Under the pieces are notes generated by a model. It saw only the letters and a program-made list of their open reading frames with translations. It did not search any database and had not been told where the DNA came from. The position numbers and the translations under genes are program-made. From assembly GCA_017527415.1 (NCBI GenBank), contig JAFXQA010000008.1:1-64000 (forward strand): a DNA stretch of 64,000 nt, given 5' to 3'. Source of the stretch: Bacteroidales bacterium. GTDB lineage: Bacteria > Bacteroidota > Bacteroidia > Bacteroidales > UBA932. This document shows positions 52,679 through 60,356 of the stretch, piece by piece (within the stretch, counting starts at the first letter, position 1; each line of letters starts with the position of its first letter).

Positions 52679-52699
52679 CAAGTCTAATATTATTGCCCG

Positions 52700-53818
52700 A
52701 TGGACAAGATAGAACCCAAATATCTGCAGGCCGTCGAACTTATCAAGAAGGCTATCCTTCAGAGCCAGTACAACGCCATCCGGCTAGCCAACCAGGAGCA
52801 ATTGAAGCTGTACTTTGGCATTGGCCGATACATTTCAGAGAACTCCAGAAGTGGTTTCTGGGGCACGGGGGCACTGGATATCATCAGTGCCCAACTCAAG
52901 AACGACCTTCCCGGGTTGATGGGTTTCGGCGTGAGCAGTTTGAAGAATATGCGTATTTTCTATGAGGCTTGGGCATTGCTTGCGGACAAATCGCCAACTG
53001 CGATTGGCGATTTACAAACATTTGAAAACGAGCCAGTTATAATTCGCCAACCACAATTGTCGAATTTGGATGGTTTCCCGATGCAAGAGTTTTTCGCGGT
53101 GCCCTTCACGCACCATATACGGATACTGGAGAAAGTCAAAGACCGGGACGAGAGAATATACTACATCCAAAGGACGGCACTTTCCCATTTGTCAAAGGAT
53201 GCATTACTGAAGACTATATCCGCAGACGAATATCATCATCGCGGTGCCCTTCCTAACAACTTTCTCACTACTATCCCGGATACCGGGAGCGCCCGTCGTG
53301 CGATCCGTGCATTCAAAGATGAATACCTGTTGGATTTTATCAATGTGGAGGAATTGGATGCCGATGATATCGAGGACGTAGATGAAAAGGTGCTGGAGAA
53401 CGAGATTGTAGAGAATATCCGAGACTTCATCCTCAAGTTTGGCAAAGAGTTCCTTTTCATCAAGAACCAGTATACCGTTGATGTAAAGGGCCACACTTTT
53501 AAGATAGATTTGCTCTTCTTCAATCGGGAGCTCAATGCTCTAGTGGCTGTGGAATTGAAACGCTGCCCCTTCAAAACGGCATATCTTGGCCAGTTGAACG
53601 GCTACCTGACAGTCTTGGATGACTTTGTCCGCAAACCCCACGAAAATCCGTCCATCGGTCTGGTCTTGTGCAAGAGCGCTGATAAATCCATTGTGGAGTA
53701 CCTCATCAAGGACTACAACAAGCCGATGGGCGTAGCCACCTACCGCACCAAAGAGGAAATGCCAGAGAAGTTCAGGGATACCCTGCCGGACATCGAAGAG
53801 TTAAAAAAATTACTGTAG
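52700..53818 (+). CDS. DUF1016/YhcG-type PD-(D/E)XK nuclease
   Basis: A 372-residue protein. The N-terminal DUF1016 part (about 10-175) is helical (QLKLYFGIGRYISENSRSGFWG, MRIFYEAW), and the C-terminal nuclease domain has the PD-(D/E)XK core: KIDLLFFNRELNALVAVELK, where the Asp at about 269 and the Glu-x-Lys at about 285 are the predicted metal site. YhcG-family genes move between bacteria and are often found alone or near restriction and defence genes; their cell role is not settled. The codon use looks more A/T-rich than in neighbouring genes. Together with the repeat-rich upstream region this hints at transfer. Confidence 0.9.
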   Translation: MDKIEPKYLQAVELIKKAILQSQYNAIRLANQEQLKLYFGIGRYISENSRSGFWGTGALDIISAQLKNDLPGLMGFGVSSLKNMRIFYEAWALLADKSPTAIGDLQTFENEPVIIRQPQLSNLDGFPMQEFFAVPFTHHIRILEKVKDRDERIYYIQRTALSHLSKDALLKTISADEYHHRGALPNNFLTTIPDTGSARRAIRAFKDEYLLDFINVEELDADDIEDVDEKVLENEIVENIRDFILKFGKEFLFIKNQYTVDVKGHTFKIDLLFFNRELNALVAVELKRCPFKTAYLGQLNGYLTVLDDFVRKPHENPSIGLVLCKSADKSIVEYLIKDYNKPMGVATYRTKEEMPEKFRDTLPDIEELKKLL

Positions 53819-53912
53819 GAGCAAAAGAACGTTTAGATCAGGGCGAACTTCTCCACTAAGAACCGCCGCCTGGAAGGTTGGGAGCTCGCAGAATAAATAC
53901 GATTCCGATTCT

Positions 53913-55229
53913 ATGAGAATAATTGCCTTCATCCTTGCGCTGTTTACGGCAGTAACGGCCTCCGGGCAGTCTTTCCTGGAGGATGTGCATCTCTCCCTCA
54001 ACAAAGGATTTGAAGGGGTTTACGCCAAAGGAGACAGCATGAAAGTCTTTGCGGAAGTTGCAAAAGACACGCCCGCGCTACTCAAAGTCTATCAGAACGG
54101 CTATTATAAGGAGTCACGCGAGCTCTGTCTCCCTGCCGGAAAGAGCGAAGTATTCAGCGGGTCTTATGACGATGCGACTGCGCTGATGTTCCGTCTTGCC
54201 AATCCTGCCAATCCGAAGGACTCCACTACCGTGGGAGCTATCGTCGCACCGGAGGACTTCCGGCCGGGATTCGACGAGCCGAAGGACTGGCGGAAATTCT
54301 GGCAGAAACAGTTGAGGCAGATGCGCAGGCAGAAAATGGAGGTAAAATTGACGCCCGTCCCCGTTCCGGGGAAGGACAGTCTGGACTATGTTTGCTACGA
54401 TATGGAAGTGAATTGCATCACCGCGCGGCCGGTCAGGGGCTATCTCGCGCTGCCCAGGAATGCCGCTCAGCATAGCCTTCCTATCGCCATCAAGGCCCAC
54501 AGCGCCGGCAAAATCACGGACCGATGGACCAAAGCCACCATCAAGGATGCAGTCAAACTCGCCAAGTCCGGCAGCGGCGCCATCGCCCTGGATATCAACG
54601 CTCACGGCATTCTCAACGGGCAGGACGATGCCTATTACCAGGCCGTCGGAAAAGAGTTGAACGGTTATTCCAGCTGGCCCGTCAAGGATCGGGAGTCCTT
54701 CTATTTCAACGGGATGTTCCTCCGGCTGGTCCGCGCCCTGGATTATCTTTGCTCCCGCAAGGAATGGGACGGGAAGCGGGTGCTCGTCACGGGAGGTAGC
54801 CAGGGTGGCGCCCAGAGCGCCGCGCTGGCCGGACTGGATCCGCGTGTCAGTATGGTGGTGGTGGATGTCCCGGCAATGTGGGATGTGGGTGGAATGCTCG
54901 TAGGCCGCCTCAGCGGCTGGAATAAACCACTGGAGCGCGCGGGCGTAGATTCACCTGAAGCGAAAGTCGCGCCATATTACGATGCCGCCAATTTTATGCG
55001 TTACTATAAGGGCGAACTGATCGTCAACGTCGGACTGATTGACCTGACCTGCCCCCCGGCCGATGTCTGGGCCGTCTACAACATCTGTCCTGCTTCCTCC
55101 AAGGCCATCCACCCCTGCGCATGGAAAGGTCACAGCGGCAAATACTCGGTCCCCTCTGCTGAATGGGACGAAATGAAGCGTATTATGGGCAAATACCTCG
55201 ACGACGCTATCGACGCCTACCTGCAGTGA
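53913..55229 (+). CDS. CE7-type acetyl esterase (acetylxylan esterase family)
   Basis: A 438-residue exported alpha/beta hydrolase (signal MRIIAFILALFTAVTASGQ). The N-terminal beta domain (about 20-110) precedes a CE7/AXE1 catalytic domain: DWRKFWQKQLRQM, the nucleophile elbow GGSQGG with Ser296, the acid Asp in GLIDLTCPP and the His in WKGHSGK. CE7 enzymes remove acetyl groups from xylo-oligosaccharides and similar acetylated sugars. The extra N-terminal domain is common in Bacteroidota members. There is a 94-base gap before it with no feature I can name. It is not obviously tied to the genes that follow. Confidence 0.88.
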   Translation: MRIIAFILALFTAVTASGQSFLEDVHLSLNKGFEGVYAKGDSMKVFAEVAKDTPALLKVYQNGYYKESRELCLPAGKSEVFSGSYDDATALMFRLANPANPKDSTTVGAIVAPEDFRPGFDEPKDWRKFWQKQLRQMRRQKMEVKLTPVPVPGKDSLDYVCYDMEVNCITARPVRGYLALPRNAAQHSLPIAIKAHSAGKITDRWTKATIKDAVKLAKSGSGAIALDINAHGILNGQDDAYYQAVGKELNGYSSWPVKDRESFYFNGMFLRLVRALDYLCSRKEWDGKRVLVTGGSQGGAQSAALAGLDPRVSMVVVDVPAMWDVGGMLVGRLSGWNKPLERAGVDSPEAKVAPYYDAANFMRYYKGELIVNVGLIDLTCPPADVWAVYNICPASSKAIHPCAWKGHSGKYSVPSAEWDEMKRIMGKYLDDAIDAYLQ

Positions 55230-55478
55230 CGCGGATATTCAATGATACGTAAGCGTCTCCGCGGTTACGTCTTGACCTGCGCGTGATCTGCTGCAATAAA
55301 TAACCACTGTTTTATTTGCAACCAAAAATTGCAAAAAGCCATCTTCTCCCCGTGTTTGCCCCGGTCAGTCTTGAAGCTGGGGCGCAGTATTCAAGAAAAG
55401 ACGCAAACAAATGAAGAATCGTTGTAAAAATCTCGCTAATAAATAAAGACTTTTGTGTGTCATTTAATAACACGCACA
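55230..55478. other. 249-base leader before the second small-protein pair
   Basis: No coding frame. It holds an inverted repeat CGTAAGCG/CGGTTACG (one mismatch) near 55248-55269 that may end the esterase transcript, although no T-run follows. A second inverted repeat TTTGCAA/TTGCAAA (55315-55335) has a 7-base loop. I see no clear TAnnTTTG box close to the ATG at 55479, so the promoter of the downstream genes is not located. Confidence 0.35.
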
Positions 55479-55640
55479 ATGTCCAACGATAAAACACGCT
55501 CAGAGTATTTCGCCCCGCAATCAGAAATGATTTCCTTTAGCACCGAGGCCCTCCTTGCGGCATCCGATTTAGTCGTTTTAGTCACTTTCGACGGAAATGC
55601 CACGCTGGAGGACTTTGAAGCCTTTGATCTCTTTGAGTAA
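55479..55640 (+). CDS. tiny conserved-type protein, 53 aa (second pair, member 1)
   Basis: A 53-codon gene. It begins MSNDKTRSEYFAPQSEM, has a hydrophobic middle with ALLAAS at residues 24-29 in the place of the Cys-x-Ser motif of its relatives, and ends in an acidic tail (LEDFEAFDLFE). I chose the ATG at 55479 because upstream codons only offer GTG. It has no signal peptide. It is followed 13 bases later by a similar gene and then by the fimbrillin/beta-helix lipoprotein. The shared layout (Tyr-x-x-Pro, hydrophobic block, small-residue motif, acidic end reading D-LF-E/D) links it to the next gene and to the pair at 3872-4142. Function unknown. Confidence 0.6.
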   Translation: MSNDKTRSEYFAPQSEMISFSTEALLAASDLVVLVTFDGNATLEDFEAFDLFE

Positions 55641-55653
55641 ATAATATCCCGCC

Positions 55654-55797
55654 ATGAACACGAACAATCCGCAACAAAAACGCTACAGGGCTCCGGAGAT
55701 GAAGGTCCTCTTCATCCGCACCGAAACTTTGTGCACCAGCTCGCAGACCGAAACGGCCATCCGCGAGAACTACATTTTATATGACCTGTTCGACTAA
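55654..55797 (+). CDS. tiny conserved-type protein, 47 aa, Cys-Thr-Ser motif (second pair, member 2)
   Basis: A 47-codon gene 13 bases after its partner and 12 bases before the large lipoprotein. It begins MNTNNPQQKRYRAPEMKVLF, has TLCTSS at residues 25-30 and ends ILYDLFD. The Tyr-x-x-Pro opening, the Leu-Cys-x-Ser motif and the acidic LFD ending match the neighbouring tiny protein and the pair in the utilisation operon. No known domain. The tight spacing in the same direction as a highly structured lipoprotein gene supports translation. Confidence 0.6.
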   Translation: MNTNNPQQKRYRAPEMKVLFIRTETLCTSSQTETAIRENYILYDLFD

Positions 55798-55809
55798 AAC
55801 AATCCCATC

Positions 55810-58551
55810 ATGAGAAAAGTTATATTATTTGCATTGACTGTACTGGCGGTTCTTTCAACCGCCTGCGAAAAGGAAATTCCTCAGAATCAGCCTACCACGA
55901 CTGATTCCAACGTAGTGGTTTTCACAGCCAGCGTTCCTACCAAGACCACCATCGACGCCAATGACCAGGTCGTTTCCTGGACGGCTGGCGACGAGGTCAA
56001 ATTCGTCTGGGAGGGCGGTTCAACCACTGCAACTGCATCTTCTTCCGGTTCCAGCACCACCTTCAGCGTCGAAGTCGGCAAGGACATTACCGAACTTTAT
56101 GCCGTTTATCCCGCTACTGCGGGCGATTCTTACGACGAGGGTAACGTGAATGTCCATTTCAACGGCAGCCGTTCCGACGGCTCCTTCGCAGCCAACGACA
56201 TCTGCGTGGCCAAGGCAGTCAAGACCGGCGACACCTGGAGCACAACACTGGCATTCAAGAATGTGGCCTGCCTGCTTAAGGTTGGCGTGACCGATAGCGA
56301 AGTAACCAAGATTCAGGTAATGGGAGGCAAAGACACAGGTACTGCTCAAGCCATATCCGGATTACTTCCAGTAAACATCAACGGCAGCGGTGTCCTTACT
56401 ACCGGGCCTGCGACCGACACGGGAGTTACGGTCAGCATGACCGTTTCCGGGCCTGGCAACTATTACATCCCGGTTCTCCCCGGCGTAACACTCAGTGATG
56501 GATTCCGTGTCGGGATCTTCAAGGGGGAATCTCAGGGAACACCCTTCTTCTATAACAGCAGCTATACTACGGTTTCCGGCAGCATTATCAAAATGTCCGA
56601 GATTGAATCCCGTGCAGGCCAGTTCTATGTCACTCCCGCCGGCTCCGGCGCAAAGAGCGGCCAGAGTTGGAATAACGCCATGTCCGCTGCAAAATTCAAG
56701 GAGTTTGTAGAGGACCAGGACAACCACTTCCTCCTGAAAGGTGCCACCTTCCATTTCTCGGCCGACGAGTTCTCCTTCGGCGACGATTACCTTGTGCTGA
56801 ATTATCCTGATCACAGCAATGTCGCTTTTACGCTGGAAGGAACCGTAACTCCAACGGACACCACGACTTTCCTTGGAAGGACTGCACTCGAAGGCACTAC
56901 GGCCGGCGTGCTGTGGCCTCAGCAAAACTCGTATATCACCGTCAAGAACGTCAAGTTCACTGGCACTAACGGCGCCTCCAACGCCTCGGTCATCCGTATC
57001 AACAACAGCGCAAAGGAGGTGAATCTGGACCACTGCTATTTCAGAAATAACAGCACTGCCGGCAATGGTGGGGCTATTTCTCTATTCAATTCCGCCACGT
57101 TGAACATTACTAACTGCTCGTTCTCCAACGGCACCTGTGCCGGCGGAATTGTACACGTCAACAATGCCAGTGCGGTTGTAAACATCTCTGACAGCGAGGC
57201 CAAGGGTTTCACCAAGAATGCCATTTATTCTCAGACTTGCAATACTTTCACCTGCACAAGGGTCACGTTCAAAGATAATGATGACGCAGGCGAATACGGT
57301 GCCGCAGCCTATATTTCCGGTGCCGGAACCATCACCTTCGACGATTGTGACTTTATCCGGAACCACTCCTCAGGCCAGGGCGGAGCTATTTGTATCAGCG
57401 GAACCGGTGTTACCAGTACTTTCACCGACTGCGAGTTCATCGATAACTGGTGTGACAAGATGGGCGGAGCTGTGATGATTGAAAAGGGCAACGCCAATAC
57501 CACCTTCACAGGCGGCAAGTTCCAGGGCAACCACGCCGACGGTGCCCATAATACAAATGCCGCCGGTGCAGCTATTTATGCGACTGGATCTGGTGTAAAG
57601 GTAAGCTGTACGAATGTTCTATTCAAAGAAAATTACAATTATATCGGGACAAACACCTATTCCGGCGGTATTCTCCGTATCCAGCAGGAAGGCGGAGAAG
57701 GGTACTTCAACGGATGCGTGTTCGACGGCAACTGGACAAACCGCGAGAACTTAGCTAACAACCCTTGCGCTGCTATCGTCAACTGCCGCGTAGGTGATGT
57801 CAAGTATTACTTCAACGCCTGCGAATTCAAGGAGAACACTTCCGGAGTAAGCAACGATGTAGGCAGATATGGCGGTCTGAGAGGAACAGTCTTCGCCACT
57901 TTGGCCGGCAGCACCTTCGCTTTCAACAACTGCTCCTTCCACGATAACTACGGCGGACGAAACAGCGACGATATCAGCTGGATCGGCATGGATAATACAA
58001 GCAGCACCCTTATTCTTGCAAACACCACGATAGCGGGTGATAATTACCGCGCTCCTGAAACCGGAGCAGGAAGAAAGAACAACTGGGGCGTCATCAAGTT
58101 CCAAAATACCGGCAACTACTATTTCCTCAACAGCATTGTCTGCTCACTGGATCCTGTCGGTAACAGTTTCTGGGTTAACGGAGACATTATGGTTGATGGG
58201 ACAACCAAGATAAGTGCTGGAGGACCGAAACTTCCTGTGTACTGCTGGTACAGCAAGATTTCCAAGGAAGGGGACAACCGTACCGCCTGGACAGAAGACA
58301 CCGGTTCCGGCCATGACTACTATGCCACCAATGCCAGCTTCGGCTCCTGGACTATGCCTTACACCTGGAACGGCACGCTCACCGGAACTAATAGCAGCAT
58401 GCTGGCTCCTACAGCCGATGTGAATACTCAGATTCAGAACGCCGACGCCGACTTCTACACCTGGCTGAATTCCATCGGTGCTCTCGGCAAGGATATCAAA
58501 GGCAACAGCCGCGGTGCCACCTCATGGCCCGGATGCTACCAGAGCAACTAG
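55810..58551 (+). CDS. lipoprotein: fimbrillin-like head and right-handed beta-helix
   Basis: A 913-residue lipoprotein (MRKVILFALTVLAVLSTAC, then EKEIPQ). Residues about 35-270 resemble a fimbrillin domain (VPTKTTIDANDQVVSWTAGDEVKFVW, the TKT...W-GD pattern). From about 280 (FYVTPAGSGAKSGQSWNNAMSAA) the chain is a parallel beta-helix with repeated NN-x-GG-x-I rungs (NSTAGNGGAISL, NHSSGQGGAICIS, DKMGGAVMIEKG), similar to polymorphic outer-membrane and pectate-lyase-like proteins. No catalytic residues are clear, so binding or adhesion is more likely than cleavage. It follows the tiny-protein pair and ends at a terminator. Confidence 0.85.
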   Translation: MRKVILFALTVLAVLSTACEKEIPQNQPTTTDSNVVVFTASVPTKTTIDANDQVVSWTAGDEVKFVWEGGSTTATASSSGSSTTFSVEVGKDITELYAVYPATAGDSYDEGNVNVHFNGSRSDGSFAANDICVAKAVKTGDTWSTTLAFKNVACLLKVGVTDSEVTKIQVMGGKDTGTAQAISGLLPVNINGSGVLTTGPATDTGVTVSMTVSGPGNYYIPVLPGVTLSDGFRVGIFKGESQGTPFFYNSSYTTVSGSIIKMSEIESRAGQFYVTPAGSGAKSGQSWNNAMSAAKFKEFVEDQDNHFLLKGATFHFSADEFSFGDDYLVLNYPDHSNVAFTLEGTVTPTDTTTFLGRTALEGTTAGVLWPQQNSYITVKNVKFTGTNGASNASVIRINNSAKEVNLDHCYFRNNSTAGNGGAISLFNSATLNITNCSFSNGTCAGGIVHVNNASAVVNISDSEAKGFTKNAIYSQTCNTFTCTRVTFKDNDDAGEYGAAAYISGAGTITFDDCDFIRNHSSGQGGAICISGTGVTSTFTDCEFIDNWCDKMGGAVMIEKGNANTTFTGGKFQGNHADGAHNTNAAGAAIYATGSGVKVSCTNVLFKENYNYIGTNTYSGGILRIQQEGGEGYFNGCVFDGNWTNRENLANNPCAAIVNCRVGDVKYYFNACEFKENTSGVSNDVGRYGGLRGTVFATLAGSTFAFNNCSFHDNYGGRNSDDISWIGMDNTSSTLILANTTIAGDNYRAPETGAGRKNNWGVIKFQNTGNYYFLNSIVCSLDPVGNSFWVNGDIMVDGTTKISAGGPKLPVYCWYSKISKEGDNRTAWTEDTGSGHDYYATNASFGSWTMPYTWNGTLTGTNSSMLAPTADVNTQIQNADADFYTWLNSIGALGKDIKGNSRGATSWPGCYQSN

Positions 58552-58575
58552 TCCGGCAGTTGGCTATCATGAACC

Positions 58576-58612
58576 AAGCGGCCAGGCCACACATCGGCCC
58601 AGGCCGCTTTTT
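58576..58612 (+). terminator. hairpin terminator after the beta-helix gene
   Basis: AAGCGGCC (58576-58583) pairs with GGCCGCTT (58602-58609), with additional GGCC pairing inside, and is followed by a T-run. It ends the operon of the tiny-protein pair and beta-helix lipoprotein. Confidence 0.8.
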
Positions 58613-58630
58613 AATATCTGAAAAAAGAAG

Positions 58631-58638
58631 TACCTTCG
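58631..58638 (+). promoter_or_regulatory. -7 box of the phosphodiesterase-LamG gene
   Basis: TACCTTCG, a TTCG variant of the -7 box, 7 bases before the ATG at 58646, so the leader would be only a base or two. No clear -33 element. Confidence 0.4.
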
Positions 58639-58645
58639 CATTGAT

Positions 58646-60331
58646 ATGAAAACTTTATCCTCATTCCTTTCTACATTACTGCTTTGCGTCCTTGTTTCCT
58701 GCTCCTCCAAGGAAAACATTGACGACAATCCACCCACTCCGCCCGATCCGCCGGGACCCGAGGTTCCGGAGGTAGTGGTGTCGAAAGGTGCCTACAAACA
58801 CGTCATTATCATAGGCGCCGACGGAGCCGGAGCGTTCTTCAAGGACACGGACACTCCCCGGTGCGACGAGATATTCGCCGGAGGGGCCACGACGTACACG
58901 TGTAGGGTTGGTATGCCCTCCATGAGTGCCCAGGGCTGGGGCTCCATCCTCCACGGCGTCCTTCCTGAGTATCATGGACTCACCAACGACATCATCAAGA
59001 ATACCCCTTATCCGGCAAACAGCCCTTATCCTTCCGTTTTCAAGGTGGTAAGAAGCGCCATTCCGGATGCGGCGCTGGCCTCCTTCGTCGAGTGGAACCC
59101 CATCAATGTCGGAATCGTCGAAAACGGTCTTGATGTTGTAAAAGGGACAGGTGCCGATGACGCCGAAGTAACCGGCAGAATCCTTGAATATCTGGCCGGT
59201 AACACCCCCGCACTGATGTTCGTCCAGTTTTCGTCCCCTGACGACATAGGCGAAACATACGGTTTCGGTTCTGATATCTACCTGGCCACAATCAGTACGG
59301 TAGATGCGCTCATAGGAAGTATTTATGACAAGCTGAAAGCGAAGGGTATTCTTGACAACACCCTGTTCATCGTTACCGCAGACCACGGCGGAATCAACAA
59401 GGGCCACGGCGGTGACACCGATGTGGAAAGAAATGTATTCCTCGGGGTTTCAGGCAAGACTGTGGCTGACGGCACCATCGTTGAGGCCGAGGCCCGCGAC
59501 GTTGCGGCGATTGCCGCCTATGCGCTCGGGGTCGAGTGTCCTTCCACCTGGACCGGCCGCGTCCCTGCCGGCGTCTTCAAGGATGTCACCGAGGCAGACG
59601 CACATAAAGATCCGGGCGCAGAATACCGAAACCATCAGACGGAGCCTACTCCGGCACTTAGCCAGATGCAGGCCCTGCTCTCCGGGCACAATGTGGTCGC
59701 ATACCTGCCGTTCGACGGCAACATAGTTGACGCTTTGGGGAAAGTGACGACCACTTCCAACGGCAGCTTGTCGTATGCCGACGCCTACTATGGCAAAGGT
59801 GTGGACTTGAATAACGGCTACGTCACGCTAAAGAACGTTGAAGTGGGCACCGGTTCCTTCTCCGTAGCCTTCTGGCTGAAGGCCTCTCCGGTGACTCCGG
59901 AAAAGGCCGACCCGTCGCTGATTTCCAACAAAGACTGGCAGGAAGGAGTGTACAAGGGTTTCATCCTGTCTTACAGGGGCACACGGGACATCAAGTTCAA
60001 TGCAGGCGACGGAGGCAAGAACAGGATGGACTACGTCCGGCTCCTGCCGACTAACTATGATACCGGCTGGATGCATGTTATCCTGACGGTGGACCGTCCG
60101 AACCGCAAGGTCCGTATATATTACGACTTCACTTTTGAAGGTGACGAATCCGTGATTCCAAGTTCGCTTGCCAATACGTCCTTCGACTCAATGTCCCTCA
60201 ACATCGGTCAGGACGGTACCGGCAACCTGGAATATAAGCTCCCTGCCCGTATGGACGAGTTCATTATGACCTCAGACGTCCTGAGCGAAGCCGACGTCGC
60301 CGCCCTCAAGGCCTATTACAATAAGAAATAA
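58646..60331 (+). CDS. alkaline-phosphatase-superfamily phosphodiesterase fused to a LamG domain
   Basis: A 561-residue lipoprotein (MKTLSSFLSTLLLCVLVSC). Residues about 48-330 are of the nucleotide pyrophosphatase/phosphodiesterase type in the alkaline phosphatase superfamily: metal ligand Asp59 in IIIGADGAG, nucleophile Ser94 in MPSMSAQGWGSILHG (where most family members have Thr), and the metal pair Asp246-His247 in TADHGG followed by NKGHGG. Residues about 345-561 are a concanavalin-like LamG fold (VAYLPFDGNIVDALGK, GSFSVAFWLKAS, RMDEFIMTSDVLSEADVAAL), usually a carbohydrate binder. It probably cleaves a phosphodiester on a surface glycan or glycolipid. It begins a new operon with the GH gene and a regulator. 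Confidence 0.82.
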   Translation: MKTLSSFLSTLLLCVLVSCSSKENIDDNPPTPPDPPGPEVPEVVVSKGAYKHVIIIGADGAGAFFKDTDTPRCDEIFAGGATTYTCRVGMPSMSAQGWGSILHGVLPEYHGLTNDIIKNTPYPANSPYPSVFKVVRSAIPDAALASFVEWNPINVGIVENGLDVVKGTGADDAEVTGRILEYLAGNTPALMFVQFSSPDDIGETYGFGSDIYLATISTVDALIGSIYDKLKAKGILDNTLFIVTADHGGINKGHGGDTDVERNVFLGVSGKTVADGTIVEAEARDVAAIAAYALGVECPSTWTGRVPAGVFKDVTEADAHKDPGAEYRNHQTEPTPALSQMQALLSGHNVVAYLPFDGNIVDALGKVTTTSNGSLSYADAYYGKGVDLNNGYVTLKNVEVGTGSFSVAFWLKASPVTPEKADPSLISNKDWQEGVYKGFILSYRGTRDIKFNAGDGGKNRMDYVRLLPTNYDTGWMHVILTVDRPNRKVRIYYDFTFEGDESVIPSSLANTSFDSMSLNIGQDGTGNLEYKLPARMDEFIMTSDVLSEADVAALKAYYNKK

Positions 60332-60356
60332 ATGCTTACTGAATTAAAGCAACGCT

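Larger units (their letters stand above)
52136..52699. other. 564-base gene-free region rich in inverted repeats
   Basis: No open frame with coding character on either strand. It holds the promoters of the two flanking divergent genes and at least four separate inverted repeats: a 100-base unit (52169-52268), a short hairpin (52294-52317), a 34-base hairpin (52468-52501) and a 14-base palindrome (52605-52618). Smaller ones include CCGGC/GCCGG at 52534-52552 and GGCC/GGCC near 52400. The motif ACCTGT appears four times, twice in each orientation. I see no transposase or integrase fragment. It may be a non-coding RNA, a multi-operator region or a remnant of an inserted element. Confidence 0.5.
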
